A DNA stretch of 40,815 nt from Nocardia wallacei (GTDB taxonomy: Bacteria; Actinomycetota; Actinomycetes; Mycobacteriales; Mycobacteriaceae). Each line of letters opens with the position of its first letter. The stretch's first letter is position 1. The position numbers and the translations under genes were made by a program. Shown here in pieces: positions 25,568-33,680 of the stretch. The stretch lies in NCBI RefSeq assembly GCF_029869545.1, contig NZ_JARWQD010000353.1, forward strand, positions 1-40,815, read 5' to 3'. The notes under the pieces are model-generated. The model worked only from the letters and a program-made list of their open reading frames with translations. It had not been told where the DNA came from and searched no databases.

Positions 25568-26604
25568 GTACGCCAGCAATTGTGATCGGTGCGGGTCAGG
25601 CGGGGATCTCCGCGGCATCGGCCCTGCAGGACAACGGATTCCGGCCGGTGGTGCTCGAATCCGGTTCGGACACCGCGGGATCCTGGCCGCACTACTACGA
25701 GAGCCTGCGGCTGTTCACGCCCGCGTGGCTGAACGGGCTTCCCGGACGGCCGTTTCCGGGCGATCCGCACCGATATCCGGGACGCGACGAGGTCGCCGAC
25801 TACCTCCGGGGCTGCGCGGCCGCTATCGACGGTGATGTGCATACCGGGCAGGAGGTCGTCTCGGTCGTCCGCGACGGGGCCTGGTATTACGTCCGCACCG
25901 CCGCGGGTGCGGAATTCTCCGCACCCGTGGTGGTCTCGGCCACCGGCGGCTTCGCCAATCCGTACCGTCCGGAAATCGCTGCGCTGGAAGGGTATTCGGG
26001 GCAGGTGCTGCACGCGGCCGACTATCGCGCGCCCGAGGCGTTCGCCGGTCGCCGCGTCGTCGTTGTCGGTTCCGGCAATTCCGCGGTGCAGATCGCGGTG
26101 GAGATCGCGTCCGTCGGCGAGGTGATTCTCGCCTGCCGTACGCCCATCCGCTATGCGACCACCGAGCCGATTCCGCCGGACTCGCGCTTCTGGCGCGTGG
26201 TGTCGGCCGCCTCGAGGCTGCCGGTCGGGCGGTTCTTCCACCCCGGCACGATTCCGGTCATCGACACCGGCGGCTACCGCCGGGCCATCGACAGTGGGAT
26301 GCCCGAGGCGCGGGAGATGTTCTGCGCCGCAGACGGTTCCGTGCTGCGCTGGCCGGACGGGCGCGAGGCGGACGTGAACGCCGTCGTGCTCGCCACCGGA
26401 TACCGGCCCGCCCTGCGGCACCTGCGCGATCTGGTCGAGTTCGACGATGCCGGGCTGCCCGCGCACCGCAACGGACTGTCCCGCGCCCATCCGGGGCTGG
26501 CGTTCCTCGGCCTGGAGTATCAGCGCAACATCCTATCGGGAACGCTGCACGGCGTCGGCCCCGACAGCCGGTACCTGGCACGCCGCCTTGCCCGCCTCCG
26601 GTAG
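25564..26604 (+). CDS. flavin-dependent monooxygenase (CzcO-like)
   Basis: A 346-residue class B flavin monooxygenase or related oxidoreductase. The FAD-binding motif IVIGAGQAGISAASAL is at the N-terminus, and the NADPH-binding motif VVVVGSGNSAVQIAVEIA at about residues 162-180. ATGYRPALRHL is the conserved C-terminal ATG motif of this group. It is shorter than Baeyer-Villiger enzymes and resembles the CzcO/trimethylamine-monooxygenase-like proteins. The substrate is unknown. ATG 25564 overlaps a short upstream frame rather than a ribosome-binding site. It follows the serine hydrolase gene by 57 bases and may form a loose operon with it. Confidence 0.88.
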   Translation: MSTPAIVIGAGQAGISAASALQDNGFRPVVLESGSDTAGSWPHYYESLRLFTPAWLNGLPGRPFPGDPHRYPGRDEVADYLRGCAAAIDGDVHTGQEVVSVVRDGAWYYVRTAAGAEFSAPVVVSATGGFANPYRPEIAALEGYSGQVLHAADYRAPEAFAGRRVVVVGSGNSAVQIAVEIASVGEVILACRTPIRYATTEPIPPDSRFWRVVSAASRLPVGRFFHPGTIPVIDTGGYRRAIDSGMPEAREMFCAADGSVLRWPDGREADVNAVVLATGYRPALRHLRDLVEFDDAGLPAHRNGLSRAHPGLAFLGLEYQRNILSGTLHGVGPDSRYLARRLARLR

Positions 26605-26613
26605 CTCCGTGCT

Positions 26614-26685
26614 TTGAAGGTTATGGCCGGATCGACTGGGGATATTTCCGAGAAACTGCCAACCGAACCTTCAACGATAGCGTTG
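26614..26685. promoter_or_regulatory. paired inverted repeats upstream of the Imm5-like gene
   Basis: TTGAAGGTT (26614-26622) and AACCTTCAA (26666-26674) are perfect inverted copies 43 bases apart. A second perfect repeat, CAACG-ATAG-CGTTG (26672-26685), lies just before the gene, and TAGCGT (26678-26683) is seven bases from ATG 26691, the leaderless pattern. Confidence 0.5.
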
Positions 26686-26690
26686 AGGTC

Positions 26691-27263
26691 ATGACTGCGG
26701 GCAACGAGATCGAACTCGGCATGGACGAACTGCGCGAGATCGCGCGCTGTGCCGTGGCCTGCGCGGCGCCCGCGGTGGCGCTGTTCGACCGGGAACGGCC
26801 CGGCGACGAGCGCCCGCGTGCCGCGATCGATGCGGCGCGGGAGTTCGCGGAGGGAGCCCGGCGATCCAAGCTGATCCGCGACCGCGCGTGGGCGGCGCAG
26901 CGGGCCTATCGGGAGACCCGCGATGCCGGGCAGGCCGCGGCGAGCGAGGCCGCGCGCGCCGCCGTCGCCGCGGCGAGTGCGGCATACCTGCACCCGCTGG
27001 CCAGGGCGACGCAGGTTCTGCACATTCTGGGCCCGGCCGCCCACGCGGCACGAGCCTTCGAACTCGACGCGGGCGACGATCACCGCATCGGCGATCGATA
27101 CATCGAGCGGGCAACAGCTTTCGCCACGCCGGTCGTCGTGAGCGTCCTGCTCCGCTACCCGCACGCGCCGAGCGGAGGCCGCCGCGTCGGCGAGCTGGTG
27201 CGGGAGCTGGACGCGGCCTTGCGGCGTAGCTTCGAGAACGATTGCGCCGCACCGGGCTCGTAA
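26691..27263 (+). CDS. Imm5-like putative immunity protein
   Basis: A 190-residue all-helical protein resembling the Imm5 family of predicted immunity proteins (sometimes labelled exonuclease SbcC-like). Characteristic stretches are ALFDRERPGDERPRAAIDAA, SAAYLHPLARATQVLHILGPA and ARAFELDAGDD. Imm5 proteins are thought to neutralise polymorphic toxins; no toxin gene is adjacent, so this may be an orphan immunity gene or one with another role. The start is probably leaderless. The stop TAA at 27261-27263 also forms the beginning of the promoter box of the next gene. Confidence 0.7.
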   Translation: MTAGNEIELGMDELREIARCAVACAAPAVALFDRERPGDERPRAAIDAAREFAEGARRSKLIRDRAWAAQRAYRETRDAGQAAASEAARAAVAAASAAYLHPLARATQVLHILGPAAHAARAFELDAGDDHRIGDRYIERATAFATPVVVSVLLRYPHAPSGGRRVGELVRELDAALRRSFENDCAAPGS

Positions 27264-27266
27264 AAT
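27261..27266 (+). promoter_or_regulatory. -10 box formed from the upstream stop codon
   Basis: TAAAAT begins with the TAA stop of the Imm5-like gene and lies six bases before ATG 27273, fitting the leaderless TANNNT pattern. No ribosome-binding site precedes that ATG. Confidence 0.4.
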
Positions 27267-27272
27267 GGCGCT

Positions 27273-28121
27273 ATGCGACCTGTCGAGCCGGTGCGCGTGG
27301 CCGGGGCTCTGGTGGATATCGCGGTCCCGGCGCCGTCGAGCCACCGGCGCGGGGTCAGCATGGCCGGATTCCGCGGGCGGGCGGAGGGGGCCGTGGAGCT
27401 GCGGATGGTCCCGTATCCGGCGCTCACGATGTTCCTCGATTTCGGCGATTCGCTGCTCGTCGACGAGATCGGCGGCCGACAGCAGGGTGGCGGCGTCGTC
27501 GTCGGCCTGGCGCCCGGCAGCATCCGCGGGTCCGGGCGGACCGTCGACCTGCTGCAGATCCGGCTGTCGCCGGTGGTCGCCCACGGAATCCTCGGCGCCG
27601 GTTCGCCATTGGGCGGCACCGTGGTCGCGCTCGAGGATCTGTGGGGCCGCGAGGCCGGGCGGATGCACGAGAAGCTGCACGCCGCCGAATCGTGGGAGGC
27701 GCGGTTCGCGATCGCGCGGGACGCGCTGGCGCGGCGACAGGACGCGGGCCGGGCCGTGCACCCGGAGGTCGCCTACGCCTGGCGGCGGGTGGTGTCGAGC
27801 CGGGGCCGGATCCGGGTCGAGCGGCTGGCGGAGGAGACGGGATGGAGCCGACAGCGGCTGTGGTCGCGGTTCCGGTCGCAGCTCGGCCTCACGCCCAAGC
27901 GCGCCGCCCGGCTGGTCCGCTTCGATCACGCGGCGCGTCGCCTCGCCCGGGGCCACGGCGCCGCGGCGGTGGCGGCCGAATGCGGCTACGCCGACCAGCC
28001 CCACCTGCACCGCGAGGTCGTGTCCTTCGCCGGTATGACCCCGACCGCCGTCGCCGCGGCCCCGTGGCTCACCGTCGACCCCATCGCATGGGAGACGCCA
28101 CACCAGGCGCTCAGGGGCTGA
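27273..28121 (+). CDS. AraC-type transcriptional regulator
   Basis: A 282-residue regulator. The C-terminal AraC/XylS domain (about residues 165-265) contains the two helix-turn-helix motifs RVERLAEETGWSRQRLWSRFRSQLGLTPKR and AAVAAECGYADQPHLHREV. The N-terminal part is a cupin-like sensor domain of the type found in AraC regulators near small-molecule enzymes. The target is unknown; divergent or adjacent transporter genes are absent. Its stop codon (TGA 28119-28121) falls at the start of a 48-bp tandem repeat that fills the space to the next gene. Confidence 0.9.
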   Translation: MRPVEPVRVAGALVDIAVPAPSSHRRGVSMAGFRGRAEGAVELRMVPYPALTMFLDFGDSLLVDEIGGRQQGGGVVVGLAPGSIRGSGRTVDLLQIRLSPVVAHGILGAGSPLGGTVVALEDLWGREAGRMHEKLHAAESWEARFAIARDALARRQDAGRAVHPEVAYAWRRVVSSRGRIRVERLAEETGWSRQRLWSRFRSQLGLTPKRAARLVRFDHAARRLARGHGAAAVAAECGYADQPHLHREVVSFAGMTPTAVAAAPWLTVDPIAWETPHQALRG

Positions 28122-28235
28122 CGCTCGAGGTGTCCGAATGGAGATGCCGGAGCAGGTGTTCGGGGCTGACGCTCGAGGTGTCCGAGTGGAGATGCCGGAG
28201 CAGGTGCTCCGGAGTTGATGTTCAAGGTGTCCGAG
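28114..28235. repeat. tandem 48-bp repeat between convergent genes
   Basis: Two nearly identical units (28114-28161 and 28162-28210) beginning GGGGCTGACGCTCGAGG are followed by a partial, diverged third copy from about 28211. The first unit includes the AraC stop codon and the third runs into the 3' end of the minus-strand membrane protein gene. No hairpin terminator is apparent. Confidence 0.9.
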
Positions 28236-29328
28236 AATGTCGTTCGGGTCGGGTCATCCACCGCAGGGTGGGCGGCCACAGCACCGTGACCACGGCGGGG
28301 ATCAACGCTGCTACCGCGGCCCAGGCGAACAGCCCGTGTACTTCCCGCACCCACGGTGGGTTGGCCTCGACCCACCATCCGCTGGGCACCACACCACCCT
28401 TCGGCGTCGAGATCAGCAATGCGATCGCCAGTACGGGCCATCCCGCCGTGCCCAGCCCCGAGAGCGTGAGCATCGCGGCGCCGCCTCGCCCCTGCCGCAA
28501 TCGCCGCGCATACCAGAGGGTTCCGGCCGCGACGGCGAGCGTGAGCCCGGCGGCCGCGAAGCCGACCGCCCGCTCGTCGGCCGGGAGCGGCACGAATCCG
28601 CGGCTGTAGGTGTGCTTTCGGGCCGTGGCGGCGATCAGCGCGGTGGTGACCGACAGCGATGCCGCGCATGCCGCGAACGCGGTCAGCGCGTAACCGGCGA
28701 CGGTGGCGGTGTGCGGTGGCTGGTCGATCGGGGTGACGGTGTGTGGGGGCCGGTCGGTTGGGGTGGCGGTGTGTGGGGGCCGGTCGGTCGGGGTGGCGGT
28801 GGCGCGGATTCGGCGGGTTGTCGCGGGGGAGCAGGCTGCTGCTACCGCCGCGACGATACCTACGGCCGTGAGTGCCAGCAGTGTCGCGCGCGCCGGTGGG
28901 TAACCCGTGGGGCCGGAGGCGCGTCGGTAGGTGACGGCATCGCAGATCGAACAGGTGGTGTCGTACATGAGCGGGGACACCCCCTGCAGGACCAGCGCGA
29001 CCCCGAGGAGCGGCAGCGCGGTCAGGCCGAGCGCGACGAGCGCCGGTCCTCGCGTGCGGGTGAGCCACCACGCCAGCACCCCGAGTACAGCGGCGAATAC
29101 CGCCAGCGCGGTCAGCGCGGTCACCGTCCACGGCCACAGGAGTTCGGCGTCGCCGCCGTACGTGTCGCCCGGGAAGGCCGCCGCCGGACCGCCGAGCCGC
29201 ACGCGGATCAGCGCCGCGACATCGAGGACCAGCGTCAGCCCGGCCGCGGCCATCGCGACGAGAAGAACCCCGCCCGGCCCCGAACCGCGCAGTGCGGCAA
29301 GGCGTCGCGATATCGAATTCATCGTCAT
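28222..29328 (-). CDS. eight-helix membrane protein with 10-residue repeats
   Basis: A 368-residue protein I do not recognise. Eight hydrophobic helices are predicted, the first being GGVLLVAMAAAGLTLVLDVAAL and the last EVHGLFAWAAVAALIPAVVTVLW. After helix 3 comes the motif DTTCSICDAV (a CxxC pair), and between helices 4 and 5 there is a loop of three 10-residue repeats of the type TATPTDRPPH encoded at 28708-28797. ATG 29328 starts MTMNSIS; ATG 29322 is also possible. It is divergent from the cobalamin riboswitch, whose promoter must overlap its 5' region, so a link to the B12-regulated operon is possible but unproven. Confidence 0.75.
   Translation of the reverse strand: MTMNSISRRLAALRGSGPGGVLLVAMAAAGLTLVLDVAALIRVRLGGPAAAFPGDTYGGDAELLWPWTVTALTALAVFAAVLGVLAWWLTRTRGPALVALGLTALPLLGVALVLQGVSPLMYDTTCSICDAVTYRRASGPTGYPPARATLLALTAVGIVAAVAAACSPATTRRIRATATPTDRPPHTATPTDRPPHTVTPIDQPPHTATVAGYALTAFAACAASLSVTTALIAATARKHTYSRGFVPLPADERAVGFAAAGLTLAVAAGTLWYARRLRQGRGGAAMLTLSGLGTAGWPVLAIALLISTPKGGVVPSGWWVEANPPWVREVHGLFAWAAVAALIPAVVTVLWPPTLRWMTRPERHSRTP
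28708..28797. repeat. three 30-bp tandem units in the membrane protein gene
   Basis: Units start at 28708, 28738 and 28768; the last two differ by one base. On the minus strand each encodes a proline-histidine-rich ten-residue repeat, so unit number can change without a frameshift. Confidence 0.9.
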
Positions 29329-29353
29329 CCCCCCGGGGCGGAAACACTCACCT

Positions 29354-29453
29354 CCCGTAGTATGTCGCGTGCCCGCAGGGAAGTCCGGTGGAAATCCGGC
29401 GCTGTCCCGCAACTGTGAGGTTCGTCCGCGAGCCGGAGCCAGATACCTGCGGG
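29354..29453 (+). promoter_or_regulatory. cobalamin (B12) riboswitch
   Basis: The conserved core elements appear in order: CAGGGAA, the hairpin CCGGTGGAAATCCGG, GCTGTCCCGCAACTGT, and the B12 box GAGCCGGAGCCAGATACCT. The ends CCCGTAGTA (29354-29362) and TACCTGCGGG (29444-29453) can pair as the closing helix. Adenosylcobalamin or a related corrinoid should bind and turn off the downstream operon. The first gene downstream is the solute-binding protein at 29573. Confidence 0.95.
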
Positions 29454-29503
29454 TGAGGTACTGGAACGGTCATGATCACGTGGAAATGGTCGATGCGCCG
29501 AGT

Positions 29504-29521
29504 GAGCCGCCCCGGCGGCTC
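29504..29521 (+). terminator. riboswitch expression-platform hairpin
   Basis: GAGCCGCC-CC-GGCGGCTC is a perfect 8-bp hairpin followed by GTTTGT, 50 bases after the aptamer and 52 before the first gene. The U tract is weak, as is common in actinobacteria, so termination in the presence of B12 is likely but not certain. Confidence 0.65.
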
Positions 29522-29572
29522 GTTTGTGCACGTCTTTCGTCGCGTGAGGTGCCAGACGCGAGGGAGTCGGAC

Positions 29573-31102
29573 GTGCGGTCGATGGTGGCGCCCGGGGTGA
29601 GTCGGCGTGGTTTCCTACTGGGCGGGATCGCCGCCGCGGGAGCGCTGGCGGCGGGCTGCGGCGGTCGCCCGGCCGCAGATGTCGAGACGTTCACCGCCGC
29701 ATTCCAGGGTTCCGGTGCCGGTGAGGGCATCGATCCCGGCGTGAATACGCTGTTCGTCGACGAGGCGCGGATGAAGGCGATCTACGACGGATTGTTCGAG
29801 ATCGACGGGGCGATGCGGCCGATTCCGCGCTTGGCCGTCGCGGCCGAGCCGAACGCCGACGGCACGCGGTGGCGGATCCCGCTGCGCGACGCGCGCTGGC
29901 ACGACGGCAAGAAGTTCACCGCCCGGGACGTGCTGTACACGGTGTCGCGGGTGCTCGGGCCGCCGCAGCGGCGGCCGTTCATCGCCGCCTCCACGCTCGA
30001 TCAGGTCGACCTGCCGCAGTGCCGGGCCGTCGACGATACGACGGTCGAGATCGCGCTGCGGAAGCCGGATTTCGAGTTTCCGCTGGCCCTGTCGGCGTAC
30101 GGGACGAAGATCGTCCAGGACGGTGCCGTCGACTTCTCGCGTCCGGTGGGCACGGGGCCGTTCGTCTTCGAATCGTTCGAGGCCGGGCGGGACTTCGGCG
30201 CCGCGGCCTACGAGCACTACTGGGACGGCGCACCGGCGGTCCGGCGGTTGCGGATCGTCAGCGCCGAATCCGATGCGCGGCTGGCGGCCGTGCAGAGCGG
30301 CCAGGTCGACTACGCCGACAATCTCACGCCGTCGGCGGCCCGGACATTGCAGAATCGGCAGGGTATCTCGCTCGAGGCGACGCCGAACAGCGGAATCTAC
30401 TTCTTCGCCATGAAGACCGACCGGCCGCCGTTCGACAACCCGGACGTGCGGCGCGCGGTGATGCGCATGGTCGATCGTGCGGAGCTGGTCAAGGTGGCGC
30501 TGGAGGGGCAGGGCGATATCGCCAACGACGTGTTCGGCAAGGGCTACCAGTACTACGCGGAGCTGCCGCAGCACGACTACGACCCCGACGAGGTGGGGCG
30601 GCTGCTGCGCAAGGCCGGGGTCCGCGATCTGTCGTTCGATCTGTTCACCGCTCCCGTGGCGCATGGATTCGTCGAAGCGGCAAGGCTTTTCGCCGAGCAG
30701 GCCGCGCGCTGCGGGGTGCGGGTGAATGTCGTTCTCGGATCGAAGGACAGCTACTACACCGACGCGTTGAACACCGGTCAGCTCACGATGGGCCAGTCCG
30801 GTCCGCTGTCGATCCCCAATCACTTCGCCTCCCGCCTGCTGACCGGGTCGCCGCAGAATCGGACGAAGTGGTCCGATGCCGAATTCGACGCGCTGTACGC
30901 CCGGGCGCAGGCGACGCCGACCCAGGAGGGGCGCGCGGCGATCTATCGCACGATGCACGAAATACTCTATGACCGCGGCGGATTCGTCTTCTTCGGCATC
31001 ACGAACTGGAACAGCGCCGCCCGGGAGAGTTTCCGGAATACACCGGCGGCCGTACCCAATTCGCACGACTGGGCGCGTTTCGACAAGGTGGTGGCGCGAT
31101 GA
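29573..31102 (+). CDS. Tat-exported solute-binding lipoprotein (family 5)
   Basis: A 509-residue binding protein of the DppA/OppA/NikA family (SBP_bac_5). The Tat signal SRRGFLLGGIAAAGALAAGC ends in a lipobox, so the protein should be anchored to the outer face of the membrane. Family motifs include LFVDEARMKAIYDGLFEI, ARWHDGKKFTARDVLYTV and FFAMKTDRPPFDNPDVRRAV. AGGGAG seven bases upstream supports GTG 29573. It is the first gene behind the cobalamin riboswitch, so it is probably made when B12 is scarce. This suggests import of cobalt, nickel, a corrinoid or a metal chelate rather than peptides, but the ligand is inferred. It overlaps the methyltransferase through ATGA. Confidence 0.93.
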   Translation: MRSMVAPGVSRRGFLLGGIAAAGALAAGCGGRPAADVETFTAAFQGSGAGEGIDPGVNTLFVDEARMKAIYDGLFEIDGAMRPIPRLAVAAEPNADGTRWRIPLRDARWHDGKKFTARDVLYTVSRVLGPPQRRPFIAASTLDQVDLPQCRAVDDTTVEIALRKPDFEFPLALSAYGTKIVQDGAVDFSRPVGTGPFVFESFEAGRDFGAAAYEHYWDGAPAVRRLRIVSAESDARLAAVQSGQVDYADNLTPSAARTLQNRQGISLEATPNSGIYFFAMKTDRPPFDNPDVRRAVMRMVDRAELVKVALEGQGDIANDVFGKGYQYYAELPQHDYDPDEVGRLLRKAGVRDLSFDLFTAPVAHGFVEAARLFAEQAARCGVRVNVVLGSKDSYYTDALNTGQLTMGQSGPLSIPNHFASRLLTGSPQNRTKWSDAEFDALYARAQATPTQEGRAAIYRTMHEILYDRGGFVFFGITNWNSAARESFRNTPAAVPNSHDWARFDKVVAR

Positions 31103-31869
31103 CGACCGGCGTGGTGCTGGATGCGGCGCGGGCGCGCTACTGGATCGACCGCTGGGACCGCCAGCAGGAGTACTACATGCCCGACCGCGAGCAGCGGTTC
31201 GAGGTGATCGGCGATGTCCTCGACGAACTGCTCGACCGTCGCGACCCGCTGATCGTCGACCTCGGGGTCGGACCCGGGACGCTGTCCGAGCGGCTGCTGC
31301 GACGGTTTCCCGCCGCGACCGTCGTGGGGGTGGATGCCGATCCGCTGCTGCTGGGCCTGGCGGATCTCGCGCTGGGCTCGCCGCGATTCCGGACGGTATA
31401 CGCCGATCTGCGTGCCGAGGGCTGGCTCGACCGGCTGGGTCTGGAGCGGGCGCCGGATGCCTTCGTGAGCACGACGGCGCTGCACTGGATGAACCGAATC
31501 CCCTTGCGCGAGTTGATCACGACCTGTGCCGGAGCGTTGGCGCCGGGCGGGCTGTTCGTCGACGGTGACCACCTCTACGAGGGCCCGGCCGGGCCCCGGC
31601 TCGACGCGCTGGGCCGGGCCATGACGGCGCGGCGCGCCCGGCGGCGGGGGACCGGCGAGCGGGAGGACTGGGCGGCGTGGTGGGCCGCGGTGGAACAGGC
31701 ACCCGAGCTCGCCGACCTGGTTCTGTTGCGCGACGGTGGATTCGAGCACAAGGTCCACGATCGGCCGACCGCGCACGACTATGTCGACTTCGCGCGGGCG
31801 GCCGGGTTCGCCGAGGCCGGAATCGTCTGGCAGTACGGCGACGACCGCGTCGTGGTCGGGATCCGGTAG
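31099..31869 (+). CDS. SAM-dependent methyltransferase in the B12-regulated operon
   Basis: A 256-residue class I methyltransferase. SAM-binding motif I is LIVDLGVGPGTLSERLL (about residues 52-68) with GVDADPLLL as the acidic loop; FVSTTALHWMN matches motif IV. Its ATG overlaps the stop of the solute-binding protein gene and the permease follows within ten bases, so it is an integral part of the transport operon. A methyltransferase is not a component of a normal Dpp/Nik system. It might modify the imported ligand, or make a chelator that the transporter recovers. I cannot tell which from sequence. Confidence 0.9.
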   Translation: MTTGVVLDAARARYWIDRWDRQQEYYMPDREQRFEVIGDVLDELLDRRDPLIVDLGVGPGTLSERLLRRFPAATVVGVDADPLLLGLADLALGSPRFRTVYADLRAEGWLDRLGLERAPDAFVSTTALHWMNRIPLRELITTCAGALAPGGLFVDGDHLYEGPAGPRLDALGRAMTARRARRRGTGEREDWAAWWAAVEQAPELADLVLLRDGGFEHKVHDRPTAHDYVDFARAAGFAEAGIVWQYGDDRVVVGIR

Positions 31870-31876
31870 CCGGTCC

Positions 31877-32839
31877 GTGGTTTCGGCACCGTTCGCGCGA
31901 TTCGTGCTGCGCCGCATCGGAATCGGCGCCGGGCAGTTGCTGGTGCTGCTCGCGCTGGTGTTCGTGCTGTCGCTGCTGCTGCCCGGGGACGCGGCCGATG
32001 TGCAGAGCAACGATGTCCTCGGCGCGGATCAGCGCGCGGCCGCGCGGCACCTGCTGGGCCTCGATATCGCACCGGCGCAACGGTTTCTGCACTGGCTCGG
32101 CCACGCGGTGACCGGCGACTTCGGGGTGTCCTACGCCAGCGGGGAGAGCGTCGGCAGCGTGATCGGGGAGCCGTTCCTCGTGACCGGGCTGATGGCCGTG
32201 CTGGTGCTGGCGGTGCTGGTGCCCACCGCGGCGGCGGCGGGATTCGCGGCGGGGCTGCGTCCGGGGTCGGGGCGCGATCGCGTCATCACCTCGGCCAGTG
32301 TCGGATTCGACTCGGTGCCGGATTTCGTGCTCGCCGTGCTGCTGGTGACCTATGTCGCGATCGAACTCGACCTGGTGCCCGCGACCTTCCTGGGCACCGA
32401 CCCGGGCACGATCCTCGCCCGGCCCGAATACCTGATCCTGCCGCTGACCGTGATGGTGGCCCGGGTGGCCGCGCCGCTGGCGCGCCTGGTGCGGGCCGGG
32501 GTCGTCGATGTCATGGCGCAGCCCTATATCGCGCAGGCCGAGCGTCTCGGCGTCGGGCGGAGGTCGCTGCTGTGGCGGCACGTCGCCCCCAACGCGCTCG
32601 GCCCGGCGCTCCAGGAACTCGGGCGGACCGGGGACGGGCTGTTGTCGGGGGTGTTGATCGTGGAGGCCGTATTCGTCATGCCGGGCATCGCGTCGGAACT
32701 GATCGGCGCCATCGGGAACCGGGACGATCCGGTGATTCTCGCGATCGTCTCGATCACGGGGGTGCTGGCGATCGGGATCAACCTGGTGATCGACCTGATC
32801 GGGCAGCGCTTGGTCCCGCGCTCCGCGGAAGGGGCGTGA
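31877..32839 (+). CDS. Dpp/Nik-type ABC permease, first subunit
   Basis: A 320-residue inner-membrane permease of the DppB/OppB/NikB type. The first helix (IGIGAGQLLVLLALVFVLSLLLPGD) is followed by a large outer loop and five more helices. The EAA coupling loop, which contacts the ATPase, is seen as MAQPYIAQAERLGVGRRSLLWRHVAPNAL. GDFGVSYASGESV is also conserved in DppB-type proteins. GTG 31877 lies seven bases after the methyltransferase stop; no ribosome-binding site is clear, so it may be translated by coupling. Confidence 0.92.
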   Translation: MVSAPFARFVLRRIGIGAGQLLVLLALVFVLSLLLPGDAADVQSNDVLGADQRAAARHLLGLDIAPAQRFLHWLGHAVTGDFGVSYASGESVGSVIGEPFLVTGLMAVLVLAVLVPTAAAAGFAAGLRPGSGRDRVITSASVGFDSVPDFVLAVLLVTYVAIELDLVPATFLGTDPGTILARPEYLILPLTVMVARVAAPLARLVRAGVVDVMAQPYIAQAERLGVGRRSLLWRHVAPNALGPALQELGRTGDGLLSGVLIVEAVFVMPGIASELIGAIGNRDDPVILAIVSITGVLAIGINLVIDLIGQRLVPRSAEGA

Positions 32840-32858
32840 GGGATATGGGAGCGAGACC

Positions 32859-33680
32859 ATGAGCCCGCGTCGATGGCTGTGTTCGGCTCTTATCGCTGTG
32901 CCGCTGATGTTCGCGTTCGCGGGACCGCTGCTCGCCCGGTCGGCGCCCGAGGGCAGGCAGGCGCCGTTCGGGCCGTCGCAGTGGTCGCCGTTCGGGACCG
33001 ACCGGCTCGGCCGGGACGTGCTCGCCGCGGCGCTGACCGGTGGGCGCACGTTCCTGGTCGTCGCCGCGCTGACGGTGCTGGGCGCGTACGTCGTCGGCTT
33101 CCTGATCGGCGTTGCCGCCGCCGCGGCGCCGCGACCGTGGCTCGACGAGCTGCTGATGCGGCCGATCGATGTGCTGCTGTGCCTGCCGTCGCTGCTGATC
33201 ATCATGGTGGCCGCGCTGCGCACCCGCGGGTCGGCCGTCGCCATCGCCTGCGCGATCGGGATCGCGCTGATCGCGCCGATCGCCCGGTTCGTGCGCATGG
33301 CGGCCCGCGGCGTCGTGCACGGGCCGGTGATGGACGCGCTGCGGATGCAGGGCGAGAGCAGGGGCTATCGGTACGGCAATTACGCTGTGCGCCGGATGAT
33401 CCGGCCGATCGCGGCCGATCTCGGCGTGCGATTCACCGCCGCCGTCTACTTTCTCGCCTCCGCCAACTTCCTGGGCCTCGGCTTCGACACCACCTCGACG
33501 GACTGGGCGGTGTCGGTCGCCGCCAACAAGGATGCGCTCACGATCGCGCCGTGGTCGGTCGCGCTGCCCGCCGGATTGATCGTGCTGCTCGTCGTCGGAA
33601 TCAATCTGCTGTGTGACGATCTGCTCGCCGATCCGCGCACCGTAGCCGCCCGCGCCGCCTCGGGGAGTCTCCGTGACTGA
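32859..33680 (+). CDS. Dpp/Nik-type ABC permease, second subunit
   Basis: A 273-residue partner permease of the DppC/OppC/NikC type. The N-terminal conserved motif is seen as PFGTDRLGRDVLAAALTGGRT, and the EAA loop as DALRMQGESRGYRYGNYAVRRMIRP, which is more divergent than usual. Six helices are predicted. GGGAGCGAG upstream supports ATG 32859. The ATPase gene begins inside the last codons of this gene (eight-base overlap). Confidence 0.92.
   Translation: MSPRRWLCSALIAVPLMFAFAGPLLARSAPEGRQAPFGPSQWSPFGTDRLGRDVLAAALTGGRTFLVVAALTVLGAYVVGFLIGVAAAAAPRPWLDELLMRPIDVLLCLPSLLIIMVAALRTRGSAVAIACAIGIALIAPIARFVRMAARGVVHGPVMDALRMQGESRGYRYGNYAVRRMIRPIAADLGVRFTAAVYFLASANFLGLGFDTTSTDWAVSVAANKDALTIAPWSVALPAGLIVLLVVGINLLCDDLLADPRTVAARAASGSLRD

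Noticed and set aside
27265..28038. 257-residue frame overlapping the AraC gene
   Set aside because: Serine- and arginine-rich translation without motifs; the AraC frame carries both HTH motifs.
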